DNA of 64,000 bases from Labyrinthula sp. Ha. Lineage: Eukaryota > Sar > Bigyra > Labyrinthulida > Labyrinthulaceae. Positions 35,818-45,100 of the stretch are shown here, in pieces. Positions within the stretch are counted from its first letter, which is position 1, and every line of letters starts with the position of its first letter. Location of the stretch: positions 1,798,001 to 1,862,000 of the forward strand of contig JAALGZ010000004.1 of NCBI GenBank assembly GCA_015227615.1, written 5' to 3'. The position numbers and the translations under genes were made by a program. The notes below the pieces were generated by a model. That model did no database searches. It saw only the letters and a list, made by a program, of their open reading frames with translations, and was not told the origin of the DNA.

Positions 35818-36702
35818 TCAAATTTTTCTTTTTTCAAGAGCTTTAAGTAATTCATCATTTTCAAGAGTTGCATTTTGCTTTTTAACCTTTCTCATATTTC
35901 CACGTTCAATACTTTTCTTTCTTAGTGCTTCTGCAACTTCACTGCTTCTACTACTTCGATCTTTTGCTTTCTTTGCTAACTCTGCCAACATTCCTCCACC
36001 TCCCACAGGTTTCTTTTGTGGGGAAATATCTTCAGGTTTACTTCTCTTTTCAATTTTTTTTAAAGATTTTCCTGCTTGGATTTGACCCAGCAATGCAGAC
36101 ATTGTAACATTTGGTTTTTCTACTGATGCTGACTTTGATTTAGATGTCGGTTTTTTTCTTTCTCCTTTATCAGTCTCATTGTTAGGATTAAAATTAAAAA
36201 ACTCTTCTGCTGAAAGACCATCTTGAAGCAACTTTAAACGAACAGCTCCATCAGGAACTCCTGCTATTAACATTTTTTCATACTTACTAAATTTTTTTGG
36301 ACGTCGTTTTGGTCTGTTTTTTTCTTCTTGTTGTTTAATCGGTGTCGCGGATGAGTTGATAATAGTAATTTTCGAAGGAAGAGATAATATATCGTTTTTT
36401 AAGCTTCGAAATCCGGACTCAAGGTTTTGCATTTGTGACTGAAGATTTGTGTAGGATTGGTTTGCGGTTTGAAGGGATTGAAGAAGTCCCTCAATTTGTG
36501 TTTGTTGCGACTGAATCAAACTTTGTTTTTCTTGGAGTATATGTTGCAAGGACAGTGTTTGTTCTTCCAGTTGTCTGGTTTTCATTTCTAGCTGCTTGTA
36601 AGATAGCTTCGATGTATTTTTGTGACTTTTTATTTCATTTAATATTTTTGATTTTGTGACCAAAAAAGATTTAGATATTCTGGAGGTTCCAAAGCTTTCC
36701 AT
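35818..36702 (-). CDS. WH2-domain actin-binding protein with CCDC53-like motif
   Basis: 294 residues from ATG at 36702. A Gln/Leu-rich coiled coil covers about 37-105. A basic linker (RPKRRPKK) leads into KYEKMLIAGVPDGAVRLKL at 141-159, which matches the 'xxxMxxxGVPxxAVxxKMxxDGL' motif of CCDC53/WASHC3, the WASH-complex subunit; similar motifs occur in other actin regulators. Residues 200-221 (MSALLGQIQAGKSLKKIEK) are a clear WH2 actin-monomer-binding motif: an amphipathic helix followed by LKK. A glycine run and MLAELAKKAKDRSS (238-251) may be a second, degenerate WH2. The tail is strongly basic. An actin nucleation or WASH/WAVE-type complex role is inferred. It shares a 301-bp divergent intergenic region with the CCDC124 gene. 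Confidence 0.75.
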   Translation of the reverse strand: MESFGTSRISKSFLVTKSKILNEIKSHKNTSKLSYKQLEMKTRQLEEQTLSLQHILQEKQSLIQSQQTQIEGLLQSLQTANQSYTNLQSQMQNLESGFRSLKNDILSLPSKITIINSSATPIKQQEEKNRPKRRPKKFSKYEKMLIAGVPDGAVRLKLLQDGLSAEEFFNFNPNNETDKGERKKPTSKSKSASVEKPNVTMSALLGQIQAGKSLKKIEKRSKPEDISPQKKPVGGGGMLAELAKKAKDRSSRSSEVAEALRKKSIERGNMRKVKKQNATLENDELLKALEKRKI

Positions 36703-37003
36703 CTTTTCAATTTTTTCAGGGACTTTTTACCGAAATATAATATTAAGAATTCTACGACTTTTCGATAGTTTTTAATTTCAACAAGTTTCTTTTAGCAATT
36801 ATTCTTATAATTATCTTTTCTCTCGTGGGTTTGTGTTTGTCGAAATGTTTGCGAATATAAGCAATTTGAATTCCCAATCAGATTCGCGAATTAGTAAACA
36901 GTACCCAATCATTTTGTACCTTGCCAATTTGTTCACACGTGCTCTGACTCCGAAAGAAAATAAACATTACCGTTTAAGATAATCGAGTAGAAGAAAGTAA
37001 AAG
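36703..37003. promoter_or_regulatory. shared divergent promoter region
   Basis: 301 bp separate the two divergently transcribed starts at 36702 (minus) and 37004 (plus), so both promoters must lie here or overlap. No consensus TATA box is obvious at a fixed distance from either ATG; TATAATATTAAG near 36736 and TATAAGC near 36855 are the closest candidates. Confidence 0.5.
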
Positions 37004-37669
37004 ATGGGTAAATATAAGAAAGGAGGTGAAGATACAAGAGGTTTGAAAGCAAAAGCGCAAAAGAAAGATGCCGCTGCAGTGAAGAAGGGAGCAGAGGATG
37101 CTAGGAAAGAGGCGTTGAGTAAGAAAGACTGGGCAGTTGGAGCAAATTCTCGACAAGCTGCTAAAGATGCGGAGGCCGAGAGAAAAGCTGAGGAAAAAGA
37201 GTTGAAGAGGCTGCAAAAGAAAGCTCTCATGGAACAAGAAGAGGGGGAGCTTGGCAGAATGAAGGCAAAACCAGGCAAGGCAAGAAAGGCGCAGCTTAAA
37301 GGAAAGAAGAAAAAGAATGATACAAGTGCACTGGATGCATATCTCAAAGAAGAGAAGAAAGAGAAAGCAGCAAAAGAAAAGAAAAGAAATAAGGTATCTG
37401 AAATGCAGACTCTTTCAGAGAATCGGAATAAAACAAATGATGGTTTGAGTGCTCGAAACGTTGATGACGCAATTGGGTTGCTTGATCAGCTTACAATAAA
37501 GCAAGAGAAGAATCCTAAGTTTAAACAAGTATATGGTGAATTTGAGGCAAAAAAAATTATAGAGATACGGGAAGCGAATCCAGGCCTTAAAATGAATCAA
37601 ATAAAAGAAAGAGTCTGGAAGGAATGGAAGAAGAGCCCAGAAAACCCTTTTCGAAATATGCCTCAATGA
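37004..37669 (+). CDS. CCDC124: CCDC124/Lso2-family ribosome-associated protein
   Basis: 221 residues from ATG at 37004, close to the usual family length. The first 135 residues are a highly charged Lys/Ala/Glu helix (MGKYKKGGEDTRGLKAKAQK...). The C-terminal domain, about 150-221, carries the family hallmarks: NVDDAIGLLDQL, FEAKKIIEIREANPGLKMNQI and the terminal WKEWKKSPENPFR, equivalent to the 'LKKEWLRSPDNPxN' ending of animal CCDC124. In yeast and animals these small proteins bind the A-site region of idle 80S ribosomes and help translation recover after stress; the cytosolic ribosome is therefore the expected location. No intron. Divergent from the WH2 gene. I regard the family assignment as secure and the cellular role as inherited from the family. 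Confidence 0.93.
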   Translation: MGKYKKGGEDTRGLKAKAQKKDAAAVKKGAEDARKEALSKKDWAVGANSRQAAKDAEAERKAEEKELKRLQKKALMEQEEGELGRMKAKPGKARKAQLKGKKKKNDTSALDAYLKEEKKEKAAKEKKRNKVSEMQTLSENRNKTNDGLSARNVDDAIGLLDQLTIKQEKNPKFKQVYGEFEAKKIIEIREANPGLKMNQIKERVWKEWKKSPENPFRNMPQ

Positions 37670-37963
37670 TTTTCTTTGTCGCGGTGTAGGAACCAGGAGT
37701 CATTTGTTGCTCCAATATTGGCCAGTAGGAAAGCAATCCTCTAGATAGACACTAATACATTAACACGCTTAAAGACTTTATAGGCACCATTTCTCCTAAT
37801 CTTGAGAGAACGTATTCGACCAAGTTCAGACACTTCCATTATGGACATCTTTAGCGCTTAATATAAATTCTACCCTACCTATTCTACAATTGTCTTCATA
37901 TAAGTTAGTATTTTCTTAGACTGCTAAGATAGGCAGTACAGAATCATATTTGTCTCTTTTCAG
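37670..37963. other. convergent intergenic region
   Basis: 294 bp between the stops of the CCDC124 gene and the SLC44 gene, holding both 3' flanks. Nothing further is seen. Confidence 0.5.
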
Positions 37964-40602
37964 TTAGAACGTTTGCTTGCTTTTTCCACTAGAATCTTTA
38001 GAATCGGCCCCACTAGAATCAGCATGGACCTTTTTGTCCTTTTTATTCAATTTTCTTGTCAGCTTCTTCAACGATTTAGTCATGTAATAAGGTTTTTGTG
38101 CCGAGCCATCATTCTTTTCTTCATCAACACAGAATGAAATAAGAATTGTGTCTATGGTAAGTCCATATACACCCATAAAGCACCCGCTAACAAACCACGA
38201 AAGGAAAGCGGTGACAATTACAGGAGGAACGACACTTGTTGGTGCTATAGTTTGCCCAGAATCAAGGTTGAAAGCTGCAAGAGCATCACCAAAAAGACCC
38301 TCCCCAGAAAAAGTCAGAACCGTAATACATAAGAAACAGGACACACAAACAATAAGCACCCTTCCTAACCCAATTATTAGACCTGAAATTACTGTTGCTG
38401 TGCCAATTCTTAGAAAATTTTTGAGCAGCAGCGAGAACACTTCCTTTGTAGATGTACAAAAGCTCTTACCAAAAAGAGCTATATATATGTAAGCATTCTT
38501 GGTCAGAAACTTCAAGCATTTTTCGAGAACAAACAAACAACATTGTACAGCTTTTAAAAGTATTCTAATAGCCCTGTTCTTTTTCTGCAACCTCTGGGTT
38601 TTCTTGTCAATGTACATTAAAATAGCCCTTACTAATTGAATTAGTGCAATTATAAATGAACCGAAGAGCAGAGAACCAATATGATACCGAAATACTCTGT
38701 ATACAGACTTAATGACAGGTCTCTTGGGTAGGCTCTTAGATTTTTTGTTGTTCTCGTATGTTGACCAATACCAGCTTCCAATGGCACCTGCAATTGTTGT
38801 GGCGCCAATTGCTTCGACCAACTCATTTGTCCAGAAATAGCCAAGTAAAGCGTACGCAAGAAAAATTTCCATTGTAGGGAGCCCATTGAATTTCGCAAAA
38901 GCTTGATCGGTTATATTTTCAATCAGATCCTCAGCTTCACCAGCATCGGATAACCCAACGGCTGTTGCATAGCTTTTAAGTGTTGTAGTTGAACCATTAA
39001 GAATTGTAACCGAGTCTAAAGTTTCGATATCTCTCATTGAAACAATATATAAACACAAGTAGGATATACCCCCACTCAGAGCAAGTGTAGCGGCTACTGT
39101 GAAAGAAGGAAAGAAAAGAATCAGTGGCATAGAACTTATTGCAATGGTTGCTTCTCTAATTATAGCAACGGCAATTTTTATTCTTTTTGCGAGAGCCAAA
39201 AGTAATAAGAAGTATATTATTGTTACGGAAAACATAACCCATCCTAAAATTTCATACGTATCAGTTGAACTGGAAGCACTTTCGAATAAATCAACACCAG
39301 TAATTGTTGAAGAAATACTCTCAGAATCTATATCAATTCCAGTGGCATTACCAACTTTATTTATTATATCATCTAAGAATTCTGTAGTAATTACCCCACC
39401 ATAAATCATAAACTGAAGAGTCAAGAACCCTAGAAAGACAAGTAAGCCGTATAAGACAGTGAACACAAACGTTTTTGCCGCAAGACGCAAGAATATTAAC
39501 CAAACAATACCAAGAAGAAAAGGAACCACTGCACCGCACAAAGCAATTTGCGGATATGTGTTAAGTACATCACCAAGCCAATTTTGAATTTCCTGGGAAA
39601 AGGTACTCACAGCACTAAACAACGGATTGGCAACAGATTGCGTGTGTTCTACTGTTGAGAATACCTTTTTAGCTTTACACAATGAAGAGCCTGGATCCAT
39701 GGGATTACCATTTTCATCCTTCTCGGGTTCCAAACATACTCCGCAATGAGGATCGCTCCCTAGAAATTATAAGTAGCGCATAAAAAACCTGGTCTTGGAG
39801 ACACGCTACCATCCTCTTTTTCGATAACCGCTACACTCTGGTTAACACTCACAAGATATGGGGAAACAGTGCAGGTGGAATTATCAGCCACCAGAGGTAT
39901 GCAACGAAAAAAGAGTGAGGTTTCTTCACTATAAATTTTCCAACATCCAGTCATTAGCTCCAAGCAATCAGCCTCAATGCCAGTGCTTAGAATCTTTGAT
40001 CTCGGCAAACGCGAGTATCCAGTCATAAAGGGGACGTTATTTTTTTCTTCCAAGCACTCCTCAAGAGCAACGCGAGCTTGATCCGAAGGAATTTCACTGC
40101 TTGAAGGGTTCTCTCCATATAACACGTTGAGAGTAGCCATAACATCGTAATTACATACCCAATTATCTTCTTCACCATCACCATTTACATCTTCCAAACC
40201 TTCAGGGCAACTACTCCTGCACACTCCGTGGAACGGATAATCCAATATTCCAAGTGGTGTGTCCAGGTAGCCATTTTTCTGCGCTAGATATATATCTTCA
40301 TCAAGTCTTGGGTATGCCACAAAGATTCCACACGTACTATTTGCATAGCAGGAACTTTGGTCTGCTTCAGATGATGCTCCACAAATATTCCCAAGGTAAT
40401 CAGTTCCGAAAAGAAGTCGCGCAGGGTCCCCCTTCTGCAGTGCCACATACAATACGAAAAGCATTCCACACCAGTACGCAAGGAATACAGGTATGCAAAC
40501 TATGTCTCGGCATTTTCTATTGCTTGTTAACTCCTTCATAAACTGTGTTTCACTTACTTTTTCTGCTTCGTCCACTTTATTTCTTTTTCGAAATAAGCCC
40601 AT
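37964..40602 (-). CDS. choline transporter-like protein, SLC44/CTL family (2 exons)
   Basis: Exons 40602-39789 and 39759-37964, separated by a 29-nt intron, give 869 residues. The N-terminus has the family opening: NRKCRDIVCIPVFLAYWCGM (first membrane span, about 33-56), then GDPARLLFGTDYLGNICG, the counterpart of 'GDPxxLxxxxDxxGNxCG'. A large Cys-rich extracellular loop follows to about residue 330, then about nine more hydrophobic spans. Near the C-terminus FCVDEEKNDGSAQKPYYM (about 814-831) matches the 'xxExxERNDGSxxxPYxM' signature. CTL proteins carry choline (and in some cases ethanolamine) for phospholipid synthesis at the plasma membrane or mitochondria. The Lys/Ser-rich tail is probably disordered. 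The length is above the usual 650-720, mostly through the extracellular loop and the tail. TATA-like sequence about 75 bp upstream of the start. Confidence 0.93.
39760..39788 (-). other. 29-nt spliceosomal intron
   Basis: On the minus strand GTTTTTTATG...ATTTCTAG, 29 nt, phase 1, with the weak donor GTTTTT. It ends in an in-frame TAG if retained; removal joins SPRPG to SDPHCGVCLEPE, keeping the SLC44 frame. TTATAATTTC may hold the branch site. Confidence 0.9.
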
Positions 40603-40673
40603 TTAAGCAAACGGTAACCCACAAACTTCGAAATGAGGAAGATAACCCTTTAGCTAGAGTTAACAACTTCCAA

Positions 40674-40680
40674 ATATATA
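40674..40680 (-). promoter_or_regulatory. TATA-like box of the SLC44 gene
   Basis: TTTTATATATTTGG on the minus strand, about 72-78 bp before the ATG at 40602. Placement is plausible but the genome is AT-rich, so chance occurrence is possible. Confidence 0.35.
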
Positions 40681-40868
40681 AAAGTCTCGATCAATAAAAC
40701 GACGTGTATATTCTCCAATAATGGCTTCACATTTTGGTCGTGCATCGCAGGATAAAAACTAAGTATATGCTCGGCATATATATTTGAAACATTCTCCTAA
40801 TTAATAAGAAACCGCCGCAATTTTGTGGACTAAACTGCTAAAGGATAAATGAAAATAATGGAAGTTTG

Positions 40869-42169
40869 TTAGTGTTGGAATTCTGAAAGTTCTTTCTGGC
40901 GCTCTGCTTCTCTTTGTTTATACTTTTCAAAATCTTCCACTAACTCCCGTCTGTATAATTCCAATCCAGCATTGTAGGCACTCAAACCCCAACACAGCAC
41001 ATCTGCTCGAGGTAATGAGGAAATCTGATCGACCACGGAGCATGCCTTCTTGCCTTGTTTTTCTACTAAATTAAAACACCTTTCCACAAGATCAAACTCT
41101 TCAATTAACTTGAAGAGGATTACCCTGTCATCTACATTTTGCTTTCTTAGAACTTCTTCAAATGTTCTAGTGGTTTCAATTTCATCAAAGTGTTGCTTCA
41201 AAAGGAGTAAAGGTAATGAGAGGCGACCAAGTTGAATCTCCTCTAGCTGATCCTTCCCCGTTTTTGAAGACTCTTGAATCAAACTTGAAATTGACTGCAA
41301 CCCAGAGAACATTGCTCCAGCTCTCCGTGCCCATTCCGTAGATAAATCAATTATTTTGGGATCCAGATTAGTCCCAGACAGAGTTAATCCAGCCAAAAGG
41401 GGAGATACAAAACCAGTATAAGTCAACTTATCGAGCAAAAACCTATCTAGCAGAGCTTCATCTGCTTCAACAAAATGTTTACTACCGCTTTCCCACCCGA
41501 TTAATTCCTCAAATTGAGCAGTTCCAGCTCTTTGAGCACCTTCTAGTATAATATCGACCGCTTTCACGCTCCCATTTGATCCAGAAAGGAGCATTCTGGA
41601 ACTTTTCACAAACAGAAGATCACCAACAATCGTGGCCTAAGAATAATTTCAAAGAAATATTTACAATAAACTGGGTAGTCTTCTTGTCTACTGTAAAACC
41701 ACTATTTCTTGGAAGGGCAAGCTAACTTTTATACAAAAGTAAAAAATACCAAAAGAGTTTCTTCACCCCTTCTAAAAGTAGCTTCATCAACTAGATCGTC
41801 GTGAACAAGCATGAAAAGATGTTGCAGCTCAACCGCGGCAGAGAACGTTACTAAGTGTTCAACAGGTTTTTCAAGTTTTGACACATCATTCAGACCTCCA
41901 ATATATCCTCCCACTACAAGTTGAGGACGGAAGAGATGCCGTTTGTTTGACACCCCAATTTTTTCGATGGTATCAAATGTCATTTGCCAAATTGGGTTAC
42001 TGTTTTCGTTCTTAATTCCGTTTAAAGCAGAAGAAAAGGTATCTGAAATAGAATTAAGTGTTGGCTTAATTAGAGGTTCCCAGGACTCTGCTGATAGCGA
42101 GTGTTTTACAGTTGAGAGTGGTCTAACATGTTTTCCTTGGATTCGAGGGAATATCTTTGAAAGAATCAT
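40869..42169 (-). CDS. mitochondrial trans-prenyltransferase homologue lacking the second Asp motif (3 exons)
   Basis: Exons 42169-41750, 41721-41665 and 41636-40869 give 414 residues. The frame is open further upstream but without an ATG; starting at 42169 gives MILSKIFPRIQGKHVRPLST, a typical basic mitochondrial targeting peptide. Conserved polyprenyl synthase parts are the RP pair at 81-82, HDDLVDEATFRRG (first Asp-rich motif, D124 D125 D128), ATIVGDLLFVKS at 160-171 and GKDQLEEIQLGRLSLPLLLL at about 286-305. Where the second Asp-rich motif DDxxD should stand (about 273-277) the protein reads QSISS, so half of the magnesium-diphosphate site is missing. In this family such proteins are often non-catalytic partners (PDSS2-like subunits of ubiquinone side-chain synthase, plant GGPPS small subunits). 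A regulatory or partner subunit in ubiquinone synthesis is my inference. The C-terminus is a charged helix. Confidence 0.85.
41637..41664 (-). other. 28-nt spliceosomal intron
   Basis: GTAAAT...ATTCTTAG on the minus strand, 28 nt, phase 0. Removal joins KKTTQFI to ATIVGDLLF, giving the GD-containing helix expected in prenyl synthases. Confidence 0.88.
41722..41749 (-). other. 28-nt spliceosomal intron
   Basis: GTATTT...AAGTTAG on the minus strand, 28 nt, phase 0. Together with the following 28-nt intron it flanks a 57-nt exon. Removal continues FRRGEETLL into LALPRNSGFT without a stop. Confidence 0.85.
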
Positions 42170-45100
42170 TCTTTGCTTTACCTTCTGCTGAGGTTGATTT
42201 GATATATTTTGGGCAATTGGATTTATTTTCAACTTTGAGCAGATATTATTCAGAAAGGAATACTTTTGGGAACCAGATTTATCAAAAGGCGTACTCGAGA
42301 AAAATATCAGGCCTTCTGAATCTTAATTTTATAAAATTAAGAAAAGAACACTGGAGAGTTGGATATCTGGAAATACCACACACTAGTTGGAAACATTTAG
42401 CAGTGACTTTAAGAATATTCAATTTCAAAGTCACGGAACACCTCAGTCGATCGCCCCCCACATTGTAAAATTACCTTCGAGCATTGGTTCTAGATATAAA
42501 TCTAAGTGATACATCAAGTTTGAGCACTTAAGGTGACCAATAAGTAATATATCAAGAAAATTTTCTAATACTTAATTTAAATTCCTTTCAATAAACACGT
42601 TCTGAAGTAATTTTTCTTCTTGAGTCTTATTTGTAATACGTAAAATTATTATTGCTATCTCGAAACAACCATCTTTCACATGCGAACTTAACCAATGGCT
42701 TCCTTGTCTTTTTTTTTAAAGCAAAGACTAACAACTTGACCCTTGTATATCCTTCTAGGAACTCCTCAGGCCCAATTACTGAGCAAAAAACTTCTTCATT
42801 GATTCCTTCCCTTACTGGAACCTCACTTGCAGAGGTTCGAGTATCTTTTCTTGAACATATAACTTGTACTTAGCAAGCGATCTTTGAATACTGTAACAAC
42901 AATTTCTGTGGCATTGGCCAAAAAACTTATTACATGCAATGTGTTCAAGAGTATTACAAGAACAGCCGAGAGCTGTTTGCAACTCCCCAAATTTAGAAAA
43001 CAGAACATATCCTTGGACTAAAGTGTTTTGCAATCAAAAAATCTATTCATATAATGCATAACACTAAAAATTTTGACTACGAAACTATGTCTGCAGTAAA
43101 GTCGGAGTAGTTGAAATAAGAAGATATAGTAGAAAAGTATGAAGTCAGTTCAGATTCATCCCTGCAGAGTTTCAAGTTAAAGTTGATATATTTACTTATC
43201 TCAATCAACTTCGCATAGAACCTTGTTATTGTCTATGAGCTAAATTATCAAAAAATATATATCAGCTCCCTATTAAGCCTTTAAAATTTGAGCTTCTTAT
43301 CCTACTATAAAATTATGTTTTTCCAAGTCAATTTGCGTCTGGGGTAAATAACTAGTATTTACAAAGATTTTATCTCAGTAAAATTACTAAGTTAGAAAGA
43401 ACTAGATACAGTTTTTTATATCTTCTTTAAAGATCTTTCTGCTCATATGTAAGAATTTCAGATGTAAAATACTTAATTCCTGTAGGATATATATAATTCT
43501 ATCAAACTTTTGCACATCAAATTCATATGGGCTATAAAACAATAAGGAAGTTCATTGTATCACTTATCTAAACGTTAACTAGAGTTATCTTATTAAACGA
43601 AGACCAGTAAGAATAACTAGGGTTTTTATTTTCTCTCATTATGGTGTGCTCATATCTGTATCGATGATTTTCTATAAAATGCACTATATTTGCAAAATAA
43701 TTTAAACTATCTTTATCCGTTCTTCTACTAAACTCTGAATACATCTCAAACTCAGTATAATACTGGTTAGCCTCAAAGTCTATAAGATATAAATAGCAAA
43801 AACTATATGAAATAATGATTGCTGAAAATAGCACACATAGAGTTTGTGAGTTTATTGCACCAAATCTTACTCAAATACAATACTTTCACCCACTCAGTGC
43901 TGCACCATAGAGAAAATTTTAATCATATACTCCATCAAGCTATTTCGTAAGCACTAATAATTAAAACCTAAAGCAAGGCTATTTTTAAGGCTCTCTTTAC
44001 AAAGCTTACTTATCTAGAGAAAACATAGATTGAAACGAAGCATAATGCAGAAAATTTCTATGGAGGAAATGATTCCTCTCAAACCCCAGGGGTTCGCTAA
44101 ACCTTAGTTTCTAAACCATTAATCCATTCTCTTCTACTTCACTTAAGTATAACAAAGGTAAACTTCTCTCAGAAAGGCAAATAATCAGAATATGCATAGG
44201 TGAAAATGTAAGAACTCTCAGCTTTGCTATAATCCAATACATTTCTGTACTATATATCTTCCAAAAAAGAAACAATACGGCCTACAACTTTTATTTTGGT
44301 TTTTCAGAACCTTTTCATCTTTATTAAGGAAAAGTCAATATTGTCACAAAATGTTGCTTTTCTCAACTTCAAACCGTGTAATACCTCAAGAAATACTCGT
44401 CTAGAGATTAAACAAACCTTACCAGTCAAAGAACGGGTGAATTTAGGACTAGAAATAACTTTATTTGAGAATTGCAGTATTCTGTATATACTTCCTAACT
44501 ATGTATCCTATTTTCAACACCTCAGAAACTCTGAAATGGATACTCTTTAAGCTCAAATATCCCTGAATGGGTGATACCAAGTAACGTAAAATTTTCAATA
44601 ATGGTTTCAACCGAGGGGAATTTGTAATTAATGATTTCTGAAACATTTGTTCCAAGAAACTTGAAGAGCTTCCCTATTAGTCATAGCCATAGTCATTCGG
44701 TTTAATTTAGCTTGGTTTTAAAATATAGTATATAATAATTAAAACTTAACTTCTAACTGATAAAATACGATGAAATGAAACTTCCTTCTTATTTAAAAAA
44801 GTTTCCAGTAAGTTGTAAAATAAAGATATAAAATTGAAGCATTTTATCAGTCTTAATTATATATATCTGCCATAAGATGCAGTTTTTGTTTACAATGATA
44901 TGCTTCTAGATTTTACTGAAGATAAAAGGTTCACAGAGTGATGCAACCCGCCATATGATAGATATTACCTAATTACTGTGAATTTTCATTTCTTAGGTTA
45001 GGTTTTACATCATGTTCATTACGGTGACGCTTCTAGTCGAAAATAGTGATGTACTTTCATTTTTCTGATATATTTAAGAGCGAGAACCTGTACTATTACT

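Noticed and set aside
37964-40602. Reading the SLC44 locus as two separate minus-strand genes (280 and 589 codons)
   Set aside because: The first ends and the second begins inside a conserved SLC44 protein; a 29-nt intron joins them in frame, and the second has no ATG of its own at the right place.
42170-42232. N-terminal extension of the prenyltransferase beginning at a TTG
   Set aside because: No ATG lies in the extension, and the ATG at 42169 opens a convincing mitochondrial targeting peptide.
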